Position numbers and translations under genes: made by a program | Assembly (NCBI RefSeq): GCF_015706575.1 | Contig: NW_024037059.1 | Location: 29,460,129 to 29,524,128, forward strand | Length of the DNA stretch: 64,000 nucleotides | Reading direction: 5' to 3' | From: Patiria miniata | Taxonomy: Eukaryota > Echinodermata > Asteroidea > Valvatida > Asterinidae | In this document: positions 1 to 10,890 of the stretch, piece after piece | Numbering within the stretch: the stretch's first letter is position 1 | Layout of the letters: each line of letters starts with the position of its first letter | Notes under the pieces: generated by a model | Databases searched by the model: none | The model's input: only the letters and a program-made list of their open reading frames with translations | Told to the model about the DNA's origin: nothing

Positions 1-35
1 CAAATGACAAGGATCTATATCAGTTATATATTAAA

Positions 36-199
36 ACAAATACTGAGTGGCTTTAAGTTGTGAAACGGGAGGAATATTATCGCTCGGTAAAATCTGGCCT
101 TTTCCATTTCACTCAGCTTCGCCTCGTGAAATAGAAAAGTCAAGATTTTACCTTGCGATAATATTCCTCCCATTCCACTCTGAGCCACTCAATATTTGT
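36..199. repeat. Fold-back hairpin element with GCTTCGCCTC loop (copy 1)
   Basis: The two halves are near-perfect reverse complements. The outer ends read ACAAATACTGAGTGGC and GCCACTCAATATTTGT, and the arms meet at a short loop around TCAGCTTCGCCTCGTG near 115-130. It encodes nothing convincing; the short reading frame across it is a by-product of the palindrome. Hairpins with the same loop but different arms occur near 10.7, 13.8, 27.2, 35.5 and 39.1 kb. Confidence 0.8.
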
Positions 200-811
200 A
201 TACTAATAGAAAGCCAGATCATGAATACAAGGAGTGCCAAGTATGTAGCATGTCATTTCTGTTTGTTTTTGGGGGAACATCTTCGAGCACGCCAGCCCTG
301 CATTAATGTAACACCAACAGACACATGCTGTCTGTTAGCAACTTGAACTACGTCAACCACAGACTACATAGTACTTCAACCTCATCAGCAACCACTCATA
401 CTTGTCAGACTTTTAACAGCTACCGTAGCTGACCCGACCTGTGATTTCCCAGGGTGGATAACTCCAACAGCAATGGTTGACAACTTGGGGAAATAAAGAG
501 GAAGCGAAGTGCAGGTCTGACGATCCTCACAGGAATTCCAGTGGATTGTGTCACAGATTGGAGAATACCGGAAGTCATTCGATGAAACTATAAGCAGCAC
601 TCGTGTGCACGGACAGAATGCACTTAAGGAGACAATCGGGAATAGAGAGAAAAGATTTTTCCCCCTTCCGTTTCACAACCAATCTTATTCTCTCAAGGAT
701 CTGCCGGACAGGATCTTGCAATGCTTTGATTAAAAAACAACAAAAATTTGTAATGTGTATTAAACTAATAGGCATCAATAGAATTTGCAAGAATTTGCCG
801 CACAGGATTTT
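200..811. other. No recognisable feature
   Basis: I see no gene, tRNA or clear repeat boundary here. The short reading frames on both strands have no recognisable domain and no coding-like bias. Confidence 0.5.
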
Positions 812-1316
812 TGATGCAATGCTGAACCCTACTGAATCCACCAGGATCCAAGTATATCATATACCCGATGGAGCCTGTTGGATTGAGCAGTAAACCCCTT
901 GTGTACATTCCTGATGCAAAATGTTGGATTCAGCAGGCAACTGAACTGCATTATAACGCCATGTTGGACTCCGTTGGATTCAGCAGACAACTCAAAATAA
1001 GGCACAGTGGATTGAACAGGAAACTCCGGTTGGACTCTGTTGGATTTAGCAGGGTAGTCCTGAGGAACTACTAGGGGTTAGGGTTATCCCTAACCGAACT
1101 CAACCCATCAAAGTTCAACAGCAGGTTTTGTTTAAATCTGTTGGGATAGGTTCAGTTCCCCTAAACTGATGGTCTTTTACACTGGGGTTGGCATACCTCC
1201 AGAACCTACATGTAAGTCCAACAGTGTGTGTGTACAATTTCCCATGTGGGTGTTGGAATTTGCCAGAATGAGTATGGTTCCTAGTAAATTAGGCTGGGGA
1301 GTTAGGGTTAACCTGT
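812..1316. repeat. Word-repeat element with telomere-like core (GTTGGATTCAGCAG type)
   Basis: The left half (about 812-1072) repeats a word close to GTTGGATTCAGCAG at least five times. It meets a telomere-like junction, GGGGTTAGGGTTATCCCTAACC, around 1073-1095. The right half (about 1090-1316) carries related words such as TCAACAGCAGG and TTGGAATTTGCCAG, and ends in GGGGAGTTAGGGTTAA. The right half recurs at 35,245-35,470 and 41,630-41,845 with the same TAACCCTAAC/GTTAGGGTTA ends, so it behaves as a unit about 230 bp long. No coding capacity is seen. Confidence 0.65.
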
Positions 1317-1335
1317 TTTATTGTAAACCCTCCTG

Positions 1336-1640
1336 CTGTTTGAACAGTCACAGACAGTCAAAAAATCAATCCTCTTCGCCTGCCATGCCATTCACACAGG
1401 CTAGTCACCAACAGTCAGATCATATTTCAAGCAAGCACTGTAACAAGTCAAATTCAGTCAACAGACCCAAGCAGGCAAGAAGAAGGCACAGTTGTCTTAT
1501 CAATCACCTACAGTCAAAGCATACAATGTAAGTTTCATAAACAGTCACAGCCAGTCAATCCTGCTTTATGTAGGCTGGGAGCTCTTAACTGTTGAAAAAA
1601 GGCACTTGATTGATTGATTGATTGAAAAAAGTGACCATTT
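1336..1640. repeat. CAGTCA-word repeat, copy 1
   Basis: This interspersed repeat of about 290 bp is built around many CAGTCA words. It begins GAACAGTCACAGACAGTC and has an internal CAGTCACAGCCAGTC. Other copies lie at about 7,366-7,650 and 13,165-14,035, and the latter is split by an insertion. Copy 1 ends in a short (TTGA)n tract. Family not recognised. Confidence 0.7.
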
Positions 1641-1654
1641 TTGCTGGGGGGGGG

Positions 1655-1790
1655 GGCAGTATTTGAAGAAAGACAGTTTTTTTCCAATGATGGTCAGCCG
1701 ACCATCGTTGGAAATTGATACAAAAATTCAACTTTTCTTGAAAATGATAGCACACCACGGTGCCATGAAATGCCATAAAATATGCCTACA
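1655..1790 (-). mobile_element. Fragment of the TTAA-flanked MITE family
   Basis: The stretch with CCAACGATGG-like palindromic centres and 'ATGATAGCACACCA' matches the middle of the family seen complete at 8,877-9,416 and 62,895-63,431, here in reverse orientation. Both terminal inverted repeats are missing. Confidence 0.55.
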
Positions 1791-2307
1791 GTAAGCACAG
1801 AATTTTCTGTTACAGTAAGCTGGGGTTTTCGCTAACCATAAGCAGAGCCGTGAAATTGGGCCCAGATGACGTGATCATCATGACGAGTACAACCCGCCTG
1901 CAGCTACATGGCATAAATGTTTGATTAATTTATGCATGGATTAATGGGTATCCCTGCCTCTGGCTCAACTGTGCCAGTTGCGATCACAAAGGTTGCTGAC
2001 AAGATAGCAAAGTTGTTCACATGGTGAAATTGTATAAAGTCTACGTACACAGGTGCAAACCGATGCATTTTTAATAATCTTGTGGTTTATTATTAAAATG
2101 TATATAGGCCAAAGGTGCCGTAACTGTACCATGTAGATTGCATTTTGGCTTTTTAATTCTACATGTTTTCAGGTACGCATTTGGTAAACTTGACTATAAA
2201 AGAAAAATTGTCGACCATTTGGGGGGGGGGGGGGGGGGGGGGTTTGGGCACTTTTGAACAGTGGGCAATTCCGTAAATTTGGACGTACGGTACATGTCAG
2301 ATACTTT
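1791..2307. other. Unassigned stretch with a 20+ base poly-G tract
   Basis: No gene is seen. The G homopolymer at about 2,220-2,242 is one of many long G or C runs in this window. A partial 'GTGAAATTGGGCCCAG' near 1,850 resembles the end of the MITE at 9,911-10,155. Confidence 0.5.
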
Positions 2308-2720
2308 AACCGTAAACTCCCTAGGCATTTTTGCTAGGATGCAACCTCAATCCTGCAAAAAATCTTCAAACTGCCTCCATGTAAAAACGGCATACAGCCT
2401 CAGTCTTGCAAAATCCTCCCTTTTTTTTTTTAGTGTGGTCCTTGGAGGGGTGACCACTGCCTCAATCCTGCAAAATCCTCCAGCAATCACTGTCAATATG
2501 TTGAGGCAGAGCCAGTGACATTCTGGAGCAGTGCGGAGGATTTCAAGTATAAGCTAGGCCTAAATTATGCACGGCGGATCATAAGCAACACAAGGTCTGG
2601 CCCAAGACCTTGACACAGTGCATCCTCCGAAATCAGCAAAACATCTTTGCTACATAGCCTTGATCCTGCAAAATCCTCCATTTTGCAAAGAGGATTTTGG
2701 AAAACTTGGTAAGGTTACGG
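2308..2720. repeat. Word-repeat element (CCTCAATCCTGCAAAATCCTCC type), copy 1
   Basis: It starts with the conserved head CTCCCTAGGCATTTTTGCTAGGA and then repeats words like CAATCCTGCAAAATCCTCC in the forward sense and GGAGGATTT in the reverse sense. Related copies begin at 4,470, 5,612, 36,410 and 61,030. All share an AACTCCCTAGG or AACTCCCTGG head, often preceded by CCCTAA. Confidence 0.65.
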
Positions 2721-3091
2721 TTAATGAGCTGCAGTTGAACAAGTGAATGTGATACATCATTAATATGCAACATCTAATGAGTAGAAAACAATTACAGACC
2801 AACTATTACAGGTACCACCACCTGAACGACCTTGTACATGTACATCAAGTGGTCAGACTCAGGAAAAGAATATAATTTTATGGATTGCCCACCTGTTTTT
2901 TTTTTATGTTGGACTATCTTTGCTTAAAAAACCATGCAAGCTTGTCGACCACGCCGATAGTTGGACTATAGTCTATCTACATAGTCGACTATGTGGGGCC
3001 AGCTATATTGACATGACCATGGTTGGTTGCAAACAGTATGCATACGGTACATGTACATGTTTTCAAACCCAGGAAAAATTCCTGTTCATAA
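2721..3091. other. No recognisable feature
   Basis: Non-coding. It contains short palindromic ACATGTACATGT words (about 2,836 and 3,047-3,060) and nothing else I can name. Confidence 0.4.
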
Positions 3092-3720
3092 AGCAAAAAA
3101 AAAAAAAATAGTTCTGCTTCCGGTTACCCTACCTACCCTATTTTGACAGCCCCTACAGAAATTTGTTGGGTTTTTTTTTGGGGGGGGGGGGGGGGGGAAC
3201 GAAAGAAAAAACCTGAAAACCATCCATTAGGCCCCCCCCCAAAAAAGTCTCCGGTTTCTGGTATGGAGCTTGCCCAAAAATTGGTGTGGCGACGCGGCTT
3301 TTTTTTTTTTTACCTGATTTTTTTTGCTTCAAATGTCGGCTGATGACTGCAAATGGTGCCCGACTAAACTTAATGCAAATATATGGAAGTCCAGAGAGGC
3401 CACATTTCTCGACCATAACCCAATCTAAAAACACGTTAAAATTGTGCAGCAGCAGGATTCCAGTCAAACCAGTGAGTTTGGCGGTTTTGAGACATCATCT
3501 TTCATTGAAAAAAAAACTTTTTCATTTTGCCGACGCGCATGGCTAAGGCGACGCGCGCGCATACCAGAAACCGGAGACTTTTTTTTTTTGGCCTTACTGC
3601 ATTTTAGTTTTACCATTGGCTACATGCAGACACCTCCATAATATCATATGTACATGTACATGTATACACAAAAAAATTGCAAGAAAAAAAATCTCCACCT
3701 ACCCTATTTTTAAATGCCAT
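3092..3720. mobile_element. TTCTGCTTCCGGTTACCCTA repeat split by a second MITE
   Basis: The outer family starts AGTTCTGCTTCCGGTTACCC and has related copies at 39,420-39,785 and 53,420-53,675. Here it is interrupted by a second element at about 3,241-3,590. That element's ends are exact 20-bp inverted repeats (AGTCTCCGGTTTCTGGTATG and its complement), edged by poly-A and poly-T. This is a nested insertion of one short inverted-repeat element into another. Confidence 0.6.
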
Positions 3721-3819
3721 GTAATGGGAAGCACAACTGGTGTTTTTTTTTTGGCAAAATTTGTTTACTTGCAACCAACGCACCCATATTTCGTTTTACA
3801 TACGCTAATAATGTGGACA

Positions 3820-4100
3820 TTCCTTTGTTTTAGTGAAAACTCGGTACAAAAAAAAAACTTTACTTAAACTGTGAAAACTCTTTCAACCCCAAACTTTTTT
3901 TTTATTTCCTTGAATGTTTCTCTTCATTCTGCGGCAGATAACTCTAACCCGAAAATGCCTCTAAACCTGTTTTCCAGAGAGGGCGAAACGTTATGTGGAC
4001 ACGGCTTAGTCCACATAACGTCAACACAACCTACATTATGTGGACATCTTTTGTTCACATGTCCACATACCGGCTGTAAGACAAACTTAAATGCACTGGT
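3820..4100. repeat. Interspersed repeat, inverse copy at 28,290-28,520
   Basis: The segment with 'GTGAAAACTCTTTCAACCC', 'CCTCTAAACCTGTTTTCCAGAG' and a TTATGTGGAC/GTCCACATAA inverted pair recurs in reverse orientation near 28,290-28,520, inside an intron of the SLC66A3-type gene. The copies are diverged. Class unknown. Confidence 0.6.
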
Positions 4101-4469
4101 ACCATTTATTAAATCCATGCAGTTGTTACATGTACATGTACATAATATGCATATTGACATGAATACGTGTGTAATGTTACATGCGATGAGTGACTAAATG
4201 CGACATTAATTGAACATGAGCATTACTGAGCATTTAACACCTGCTAATGTATACTGGTACACATATGGCAAATATAAACTGATGTACCAGTACATGAACA
4301 CTGAATGATTCATAGTACATTATGCAAAAATATAGGCCTATGTACATGCTACGCACATTTACTTGTACAGTTGTACAGTTTGTACAAAAGTGTGCCCAAA
4401 AAGGCAACATTCAGAAAACAATATTGAAATTGTTTAATATTTTTTTCTGTAATGAAATCACATGGACAT
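4101..4469. other. ACATGTA-rich intergenic stretch
   Basis: No gene. It is AT-rich with several overlapping TGTACATGTACA palindromic words. Confidence 0.45.
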
Positions 4470-4880
4470 TAACCGTAACTCCCTAGACACTTTTGCTACT
4501 TAAGATGCAACCTCAATCTTGCAAATCATAAAACTGCCCAAAACCTCCAACTTGTCAATGTAAAAATGGCAAAATCGTCCATGAATTCTTGAATGAAGTC
4601 CTCAAATTCCACACCCCTGTTTCGGGGGATTTCGGCAGATTCAGGATACCTCCATATTGAAAAAGTTGGGGAATTTTGATGGAATCAGGACATGAAGCCT
4701 AGCGGTACTACAGGATTTTGATGGATTCAGGATACCTCGAAATTGAGCAGTTGGGGGACTTTGATGGATTCAGGATCTCAACAGATTTACTCCCGGCTAA
4801 TTGGTGGATTCTGATTTTTTTTGCATGGCAAAATTGATAGATTTTGACGGATTCAGGATACTTTCTAGTAAATGTACCAC
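4470..4880. repeat. Word-repeat element (TTTTGATGGATTCAGGATA type)
   Basis: The head AACTCCCTAGACACTTTTGCTAC is shared with the 2,308 copy. The body then switches to repeats of a word like GATTTTGATGGATTCAGGATACC (four or more diverged copies between 4,620 and 4,860). It therefore shares its head with the CCTCAATCC type but has a different word composition. Confidence 0.6.
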
Positions 4881-5611
4881 AGGGGTTAGGGTCAATGTAG
4901 TTTCAATGAAGAAGATAACCTTAAACAGTTTTAATAGATTGTTTTTGGAATTTTTTTTTTGGCACACTATGTGCACGTGCGCTGCTGACATCGCACAGAA
5001 AAGGTTTCAAATGGGACTGTCGAATCACAAGGACCGTGCAATGTGCCTTTATCAAAGTAAGACAACGCTTGTGACGAGTTGGACAAATTGATTAAAAAAA
5101 CCTGAACTGTCTCACCGACCGATCACAAATGACCAAATCTAGGCTTCTTCCGCTTGCTCAAACGATAGCATCTTCCATCAACGTCAAGTGTGCCTACTCC
5201 AATTTTGTTTCACCGCTTGTACAAAAACACGATTGCTATGGATTAGCTCGTGTTCTTAGCGAAAGGAACAAAGATCCTAGACCATGTTGACTTGAGTACG
5301 CCCTCTGGCTGAACACGTTATCTTCATTTTCATTGTACATGTACAATTCTTGTCGAGCTAATCTGTACACGTTTTTTTTAAAGTGTTACAATCATCAAAG
5401 TGACATGCACAAGTACATGGGCATGCATTCACGTACATGTACCTTATCGATAAGAATTGGTTTTTACTGCTTGAGGAAAAAGTCATTCATCAGAAATGCA
5501 CAAAACCAAAAACTACCCGAGTGTCACTAACCGTTTCATTAGTGTTTCTACAGCAGATTTCCTCCTCCTGCATTTAAATTAGCTTCGAAACTACCGCGAA
5601 AGTATACCAAG
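4881..5611. other. No recognisable feature
   Basis: Non-coding. It holds a few ACATGTAC palindromes and some short reading frames without recognisable similarity. Confidence 0.45.
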
Positions 5612-6010
5612 ATAATCTAACTCCCTAGGCCTTTTTGCTAGGATGTAACCTCAATCCTGCTAAATCCTCCAATTGGCCTCATGGAAAAGTACCAGTGGCA
5701 AACATACTACGTGTCGACGTGTACATAGCCTCAATCCTGCAAATTCCTCCAATATTTCTTGAATATGATCTGTGGAGCGGTGACTGTCAATATGTTGAGG
5801 CTTGGCCAGTGACATCCTGGAGCAGTACGGAGGATTTCAAGCATAATCTAGGCCTATATTTATGCATGGCCGAGCAAAATATAACACAAAGTCCGGCCCA
5901 AGACCTTGACAAAGTGCATGCTATGAAATCAGTAACGCACGTTTGCCCTGTAACCTCAATCCTCCAAATTCCTCCACTTTGGCAAAGAGGATTTTGAAGG
6001 ATTCAGGGCA
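5612..6010. repeat. Word-repeat element (CCTCAATCCTGC type), copy 2
   Basis: It begins CTAACTCCCTAGGCC and TTTTTGCTAGGATG. It closely follows the 2,308-2,720 copy, including the 'TGTCAATATGTTGAGGC' and 'GGCCCAAGACCTTGAC' segments, so the two are copies of one roughly 400-bp unit. Confidence 0.7.
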
Positions 6011-6347
6011 GTTGGAATTAAGGCCAAAACTTTTCTTAGACAAAATTAAGATAATGTACCAATTTCAAGACAATATACAAATCAATACACTTAATCGTAA
6101 GATACGATGACTCTCAGACTAATCTCAAGTTAAGACACCGACAACGGCATTGCTAAGGAATGTTGGACACGTTGCACGCATCTTAGGTTTGGTGAAATTG
6201 ATCCTAGAATGAGTTGTGAGTTAGGACAAGTTACCGGTACTCTTCCTAAGACGCGTCTAAGCGTTTTGTAAAATCGGCCCCAGACATCATGTTCAACATC
6301 ACGTTTTTAAACACCACATTTATAACTACCTGTACTCTAACACATTA

Positions 6348-6824
6348 CAGTGAAATCTCAATAAGTCAAACCACAAGGGAACAGGTTCAAAATTTGACTT
6401 AAGCAGAGTTTGGAGTTAAGCAGAGTTGAATATCACTGTTATACTACCAAAGGCAATGAATTCTTTGTTTGACTTAACAGTTGTTTTGAGTTTTCAGAGT
6501 TTGACTTGTACGTATGTAAGTAAGATTTGAGGCTTTGCATGGTGGAGATACTGATGAATGAAAGATTTGCTGAAACACCATGTGCGAATAATTTCTCAAC
6601 TAAGAGAATGGTTCTGAAAAGAACCAGAGGTATAAACTCGAAGTTCCGGTCAGTATGCTCTGATTGTCTCTCTCTCCTGAAGACGGTTAGAGCATACTGA
6701 CCGGAACGTCGAATTTATACCTCTGGTTCTTTTCAGAACCATTCTCTTAGTTGAGAAATTATTCGCACATGGTGTTTCCGCAAACCTTTCATAATTCAGA
6801 GTTTGACTTATCGAGATTTCACTG
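6348..6824. mobile_element. Pogo/Tigger-like MITE (CAGTGAAATCTC ends), interrupted
   Basis: The ends are inverted repeats CAGTGAAATCTCRATAAGTCAAA and its complement. A TA lies on the left and a mutated CA on the right. The uninterrupted copy at 41,149-41,323 is 175 bp and is flanked by TA on both sides. Here the element is split by a 287-bp insert at 6,508-6,794. Short non-autonomous elements of this kind are mobilised by Tc1/mariner-group transposases; none is encoded here. Confidence 0.75.
6508..6794. mobile_element. Fold-back insert carrying paired histone-like stem-loops
   Basis: This 287-bp insert sits inside the pogo-like MITE and is bracketed by a 15-bp direct repeat, TTCAGAGTTTGACTT (6,493-6,507 and 6,795-6,809). 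An uninterrupted relative of the host MITE has this segment once, so the repeat looks like a target-site duplication. The insert has a 46-bp unpaired head followed by two long arms. Each arm contains GGTTCTTTTCAGAACC (minus strand 6,610-6,625; plus strand 6,725-6,740), which has the shape of the histone mRNA 3' stem-loop with one C-G pair replaced by U-A. A half copy lies at 8,404-8,578. Confidence 0.65.
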
Positions 6825-7365
6825 CATTCTCTTTTAGCCAAAAACCATGTTTACATGAGCTAATCAACATACAGTTTTCTATAAAAATGTTTCACTTACA
6901 TTGTATATATACCGCGCCGGTACGTGTACACTTTCTGACTTTCTCTGCTCCAAATATGCCACACCCTCCGTTAACAGTTTGATACTCCCATCTGATACAG
7001 AGCAATTTTTTTTCTGAAAAGCATTTTGTAAAATCAGCCAGGCCGGATATAAGAATTGTATCACATTGGCGGCCTGTCCCAGCGCAATACTCTAATTAGA
7101 TAGGGGGACCAGATGGCGGAAAGCACATGGCCATTAAGGGAAGTGCAACGGGGACTTGTATTGTCATTTTATATTTTGTCCATGTTTTCATTTGATTATT
7201 GAGGCATTGAGCGCCGACTTTCCCCAGACACTATACATGTTATATGCCAAGGCTGTATTGGCTCCAGACCGCCATTATTTTTTCTGCGACCAACTACAGT
7301 CAATGTACATAATGCGCATGCGTCAGTTGGTAACGCAATCGTTCTCCAACTACACCTTCTACTGT
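6825..7365. other. No recognisable feature
   Basis: No gene or clear repeat boundary is seen. Confidence 0.4.
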
Positions 7366-7650
7366 TTGAACAGTCACAGACAGTCAAACATTCCATCCAT
7401 CCCCTGCCATGCGTTTTACACAGGCTAGTCACCAACAGTCAGATCATATTTCCAGCAAGCACTCTGACTTGTCAAATTCAGCCAACAGACAAAAGCAGGC
7501 AACTGATGACTCAGCTGGCGATCACCTACAGTCAAAGCAAAGCTGTATCAAGTTACATAAACAGTCACAGCCAGTCAATCCTGCTACATGTAGGCAGGGA
7601 GCTCTTAACTGCTGAAAACAATCACTTGACTGAATTTGACTGAAAGGACA
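7366..7650. repeat. CAGTCA-word repeat, copy 2
   Basis: It is highly similar to 1,336-1,640 along its length, including GCTAGTCACCAACAGTCAGA and the CAGTCACAGCCAGTCAATCC segment. The left boundary is abrupt after 'CACCTTCTACTG'. Confidence 0.7.
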
Positions 7651-7679
7651 ACTTTGCACAGAATGTATGTTTCCATAGA

Positions 7680-8010
7680 AGGTAAAAATCTTGCTTTTTC
7701 AAATACTGCCCCAATTTACCAAATTTAGTTAGTCAACATTTTGTTTACAACTGATTACACATCCGTGAACGAGTGCAAGCCAGCTAGTCTGGCTTCCTGA
7801 CCTGACAAAATGTTCCCTGATGTCTGTCAATTGCTCCACTTCGTCAGGGAACCAGACTACAAGAACAGCATTTTGTTCTTGTTTTTTCCAGCATCTATGA
7901 ACACAAAACTTTAAACAGGTCAGTGTAACAATGTTTGCTACAAAATACTAACTCCCAAATCCATCCATTTCTGAAAATTACAGCAAAAGCAAAATGTTAC
8001 AACCTATAAG
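7680..8010 (+). mobile_element. TTAA-family MITE, 5'-truncated
   Basis: It matches the right half of 8,877-9,416, including the 'AACCAGACTACAAGAACAGC' and 'TTTCTGAAAATTACAGCAAAA' segments. The left terminal repeat is absent. Confidence 0.65.
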
Positions 8011-8403
8011 GTATATTGTACATGTAGGTTATTTAGGTACATGTACTGGTAAATGACTCTAGCCTACAGAGGAAAAGTTTGCCTCCGGGCCACACACAGC
8101 ATCCCTCTTATCGAAAGATTTTCCAATGGTTTAGGAATGGCACTGATTGTTTTATCAAAATGTCATGTTAAATTTGATAATGGTTAGGATGTTGGGACGG
8201 CTTATCAGTGTGAACATGCAAGCATATCTGTCCACATTCCTTCTGCTTAAAAGAGCAAGGCTGGCGATTCGTCAATCAACTTTCAATTGCACGCGCCTGC
8301 TACTACTCAGCAAGTGAACATGAGCGGAATTTTATGACGTTATGGTAATTTTACGGGCGTTACTGTCAACACAGTCATTTTTTTCCCGCCTTAACAACAA
8401 CAG

Positions 8404-8578
8404 AGTTAAGTAAGATTTGAGGCTTTGCATGGTGGAGATACTAAATAATGAAAGGTTTGTGGAAACACCATGTGCAAATAATTTCTCAACTCAGAGAATG
8501 GTTCTGAAAAGAACCAGAGGTATAAACTTGACGTTCCGGTCAGTATGCTCTAACCGTCTTCAGGAGAATGCCTAAGCT
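8404..8578. mobile_element. Half copy of the histone-stem-loop fold-back element
   Basis: It matches the head and left arm of the 6,508-6,794 insert, including the AAGTAAGATTTGAGGC head. The stem-loop GGTTCTTTTCAGAACC is present on the minus strand at 8,500-8,515. The right arm is missing, so only this half is shared between the two sites. Confidence 0.65.
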
Positions 8579-8872
8579 CTAAGAAGGTAAATACATGTGC
8601 AAAAGCGAAAGCGATGAAGTGTGAAGTTGCATCCTGTGTGGATGCCAAGTAGCTGGGATCCTAGAGCAAGCTTACTGCCCACTGAAGTGGAACAGTAGGG
8701 TTGCAGTCTCAGTAGAGGGAGGACCTAGGGTATAGGAGACCCATCAGTCTAAGGTGAAGGTTTTAAAGGACCTAGGGTAGGTTTGCATATCATGTAAATG
8801 AACTGTGTATTGTACAAGTTGTTACAATGTAACAACTTTTGCAGTACCTACATGTACCAGTAGGCTCTCAAT
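8579..8872. other. No recognisable feature
   Basis: Non-coding; no similarity recognised to elements elsewhere in the window. Confidence 0.4.
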
Positions 8873-8876
8873 TTAA

Positions 8877-9416
8877 AGCGAAAATACAACATTTGCACAC
8901 ATCAAAAAACAAAGCTACCAAATTATCACAAAATATCTTACTGGACTGAGTGTTAGTGAATGACAGTCTAAAGCATCCTGTAAAATCATGGCACCTGGTG
9001 TGCTGACATTTTCCAGAAAAGTGGTATTTTTGTGTCAATTTCCAACGCTGGTCGGCCGGCCACCGTTGGACAAAAAGTGGCTTTTTTCAAATACTACTCC
9101 CAATTTATTTAGTTAGTCTGCATTTTCTTTGCAATCCATTACACACTTGTCTGCATGCATGTGAATGAACAGGTACATGTACATGTACTAGCCAGATAGA
9201 CTAATTCCCTGACCTTACAGTTCCCGGCGTCTATAAATTGCCCTGTTTCATCTTAAGTGAGGTCAGGGAAACAGACTACAAGAACATGATTGTTTTTCTT
9301 GGTTTTTCCAGCATCTACGAACACAAAAACTTCAAACAAGTCAAAGGGTAACTATTAATTACCCTCAAATCCATCCATTTCTGAAAATTAGAGCAAAAGC
9401 AAATGTTGTATTCCCT
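8877..9416 (+). mobile_element. TTAA-flanked MITE (piggyBac-like), nearly full length
   Basis: It is flanked by TTAA at 8,873-8,876 and 9,417-9,420. The inverted ends resemble AGGNAGTATACAACATTTGC. It shares its internal sequence with 62,895-63,431 and with the copies near 7.7, 12.1, 46.8 and 54.4 kb. TTAA duplication is typical of piggyBac and Kolobok transposases. No transposase is encoded. Confidence 0.75.
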
Positions 9417-9512
9417 TTAAATGTTCTAGCTCCACAGTTTTAACTGATTAAGCAATAGCTATGTATGTACATGTATTTCCCTACAACAGAGGTACCGGTG
9501 TCATATGAAAAT

Positions 9513-9642
9513 CGGACTCGTATGAAAATCGGACTCTTTTCCCCTTTTATTGGTTAAACCCTCTCACGTGACCGGTCCCTCTCCTAATTATCTATGCATG
9601 AGCATGCGCAATACCACCAAGGAGTCCGTATTTCATAAAACC
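9513..9642. mobile_element. Short MITE with CCAAT/E-box pair
   Basis: The ends TATGAAAATCGGACTC and GGAGTCCGTATTTCATA are inverted. Inside, ATTGG at 9,549-9,553 is followed 11 bp later by CACGTG (9,565-9,570), then GCATGCGCA. A related body lies near 38.7 kb. Confidence 0.6.
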
Positions 9643-9910
9643 TAAATTCATGCTACACTGGTACATGTGTACAAATGTGCGTCGTGCACATGTAGGTCCA
9701 GGCAACCTAAAACAAATTGAAGTTTTTTTTCAAATCGTATGACGTGTGTGAGTACCACATTTTACCAAACCAATTAACACATGGATCCGTCAAAAGAAAT
9801 CAATATTCATCTTGCACGCATGCATTTAGAGTACAATTTACAAAACCATTATAATACAGAATATCAATTCACTGCCTCTCAAAAACTTCTTGGGAACATC
9901 AAGTTGATAC

Positions 9911-10155
9911 CAGGGGCCAATTTCATAGAGCTGCTTAAGCACAAAATTTGCTTAAGCACAAAAACGTCTAACTTAATAAAATCAGGTTACCGGCCAAAAC
10001 TCCATGCGATTGTTATGCTAAGTAAACAACAGCTAAATACCAGTCACAAGCAATGTACATCACATGGAGTTTTGGCCGGTAACCTAATTTTACTAAGCAA
10101 TGTTTTTTCGTGCTTAAGCAAATTTTCTGCTTAAGCAGCTCTATGAAATTGGGCC
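9911..10155. mobile_element. Palindromic MITE (CAATTTCATAGAGCTGCTTAAGCA ends)
   Basis: The ends CAATTTCATAGAGCTGCTTA and the complement are near-perfect inverted repeats, with an inner inverted pair GGTTACCGGCCAAAACTCCA. The whole element folds on itself. Very short GCTTAAGCA words recur in both arms. No flanking duplication was resolved. Confidence 0.75.
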
Positions 10156-10522
10156 TGATGTTAATATGACACATTCTCTTTACACAGGGCACCTAAGATT
10201 GTACCGTATCTTAGATGCATGTACGTGTACACAAATGTACACATATTTTTTTATGGTATAAATCGAGGTTTTGCTTTTGTTCCTCTTTGCTTTTCCTTTG
10301 TTTATATTGTACCTGAAGTTTTTCGCAATGGCTCTCATTGGTTTTGTACACATTTTCCAAGCGAGGAGTCTTCGATTTGGTTTCTGTCCTCGATTCATCG
10401 ATGATGTTGCACGTGTGTGTCCTTGATTTGCACCTTAAACACGCGCAATGTAGTTCATACTAATTTTGTGTTTTAATTAAATTTCTGGTATTTCACCATT
10501 GATTGATGAATGCTGAAATTAT

Positions 10523-10890
10523 CTCACATTATACAACGCCTGAATAAATCCCTGTCATCTGATTGGTGGTTGTTGATCACGTGTCATTGAATTATTCATC
10601 CCAACCCAGGCCTGGCCACACTGCCAAAATAGAAGTATTCCAAGCCAAGTAGAAGCACAGCATCGCACGGTCACACGATTGGTGGGTAAGACTAATCAGA
10701 TGACGAGGATTTATTCAGGTGTTGCAAAAAAAAAGTAATGAATGTTTCACATTTGTGCAATCGAAAGAACAATTTCATTCCGTGACAGTTGGAATGTTCC
10801 ATTTCGCTCGGCTTTGCCTCATGAATGGAAAATTCCATCTGGCACCTCATGAAATTATTCTTACCATTGCACTCACACACATTCATTATT
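10523..10890. mobile_element. MITE body plus abutting loop-conserved hairpin
   Basis: The body (10,523-10,730) has inverted ends ACAACGCCTGAATAAATCC / GGATTTATTCAGGTGTTG and an ATTGG-11 bp-CACGTG pair (10,562-10,583). It is followed directly by a hairpin (about 10,737-10,890) with the loop CTCGGCTTTGCCTC. The same body-plus-hairpin order is seen at 13.4-13.9 and 38.5-39.2 kb. Confidence 0.65.

Noticed and set aside
9781-10134. 117-codon plus-strand frame
   Set aside because: Its second half is a palindromic MITE; no similarity seen in the first half.
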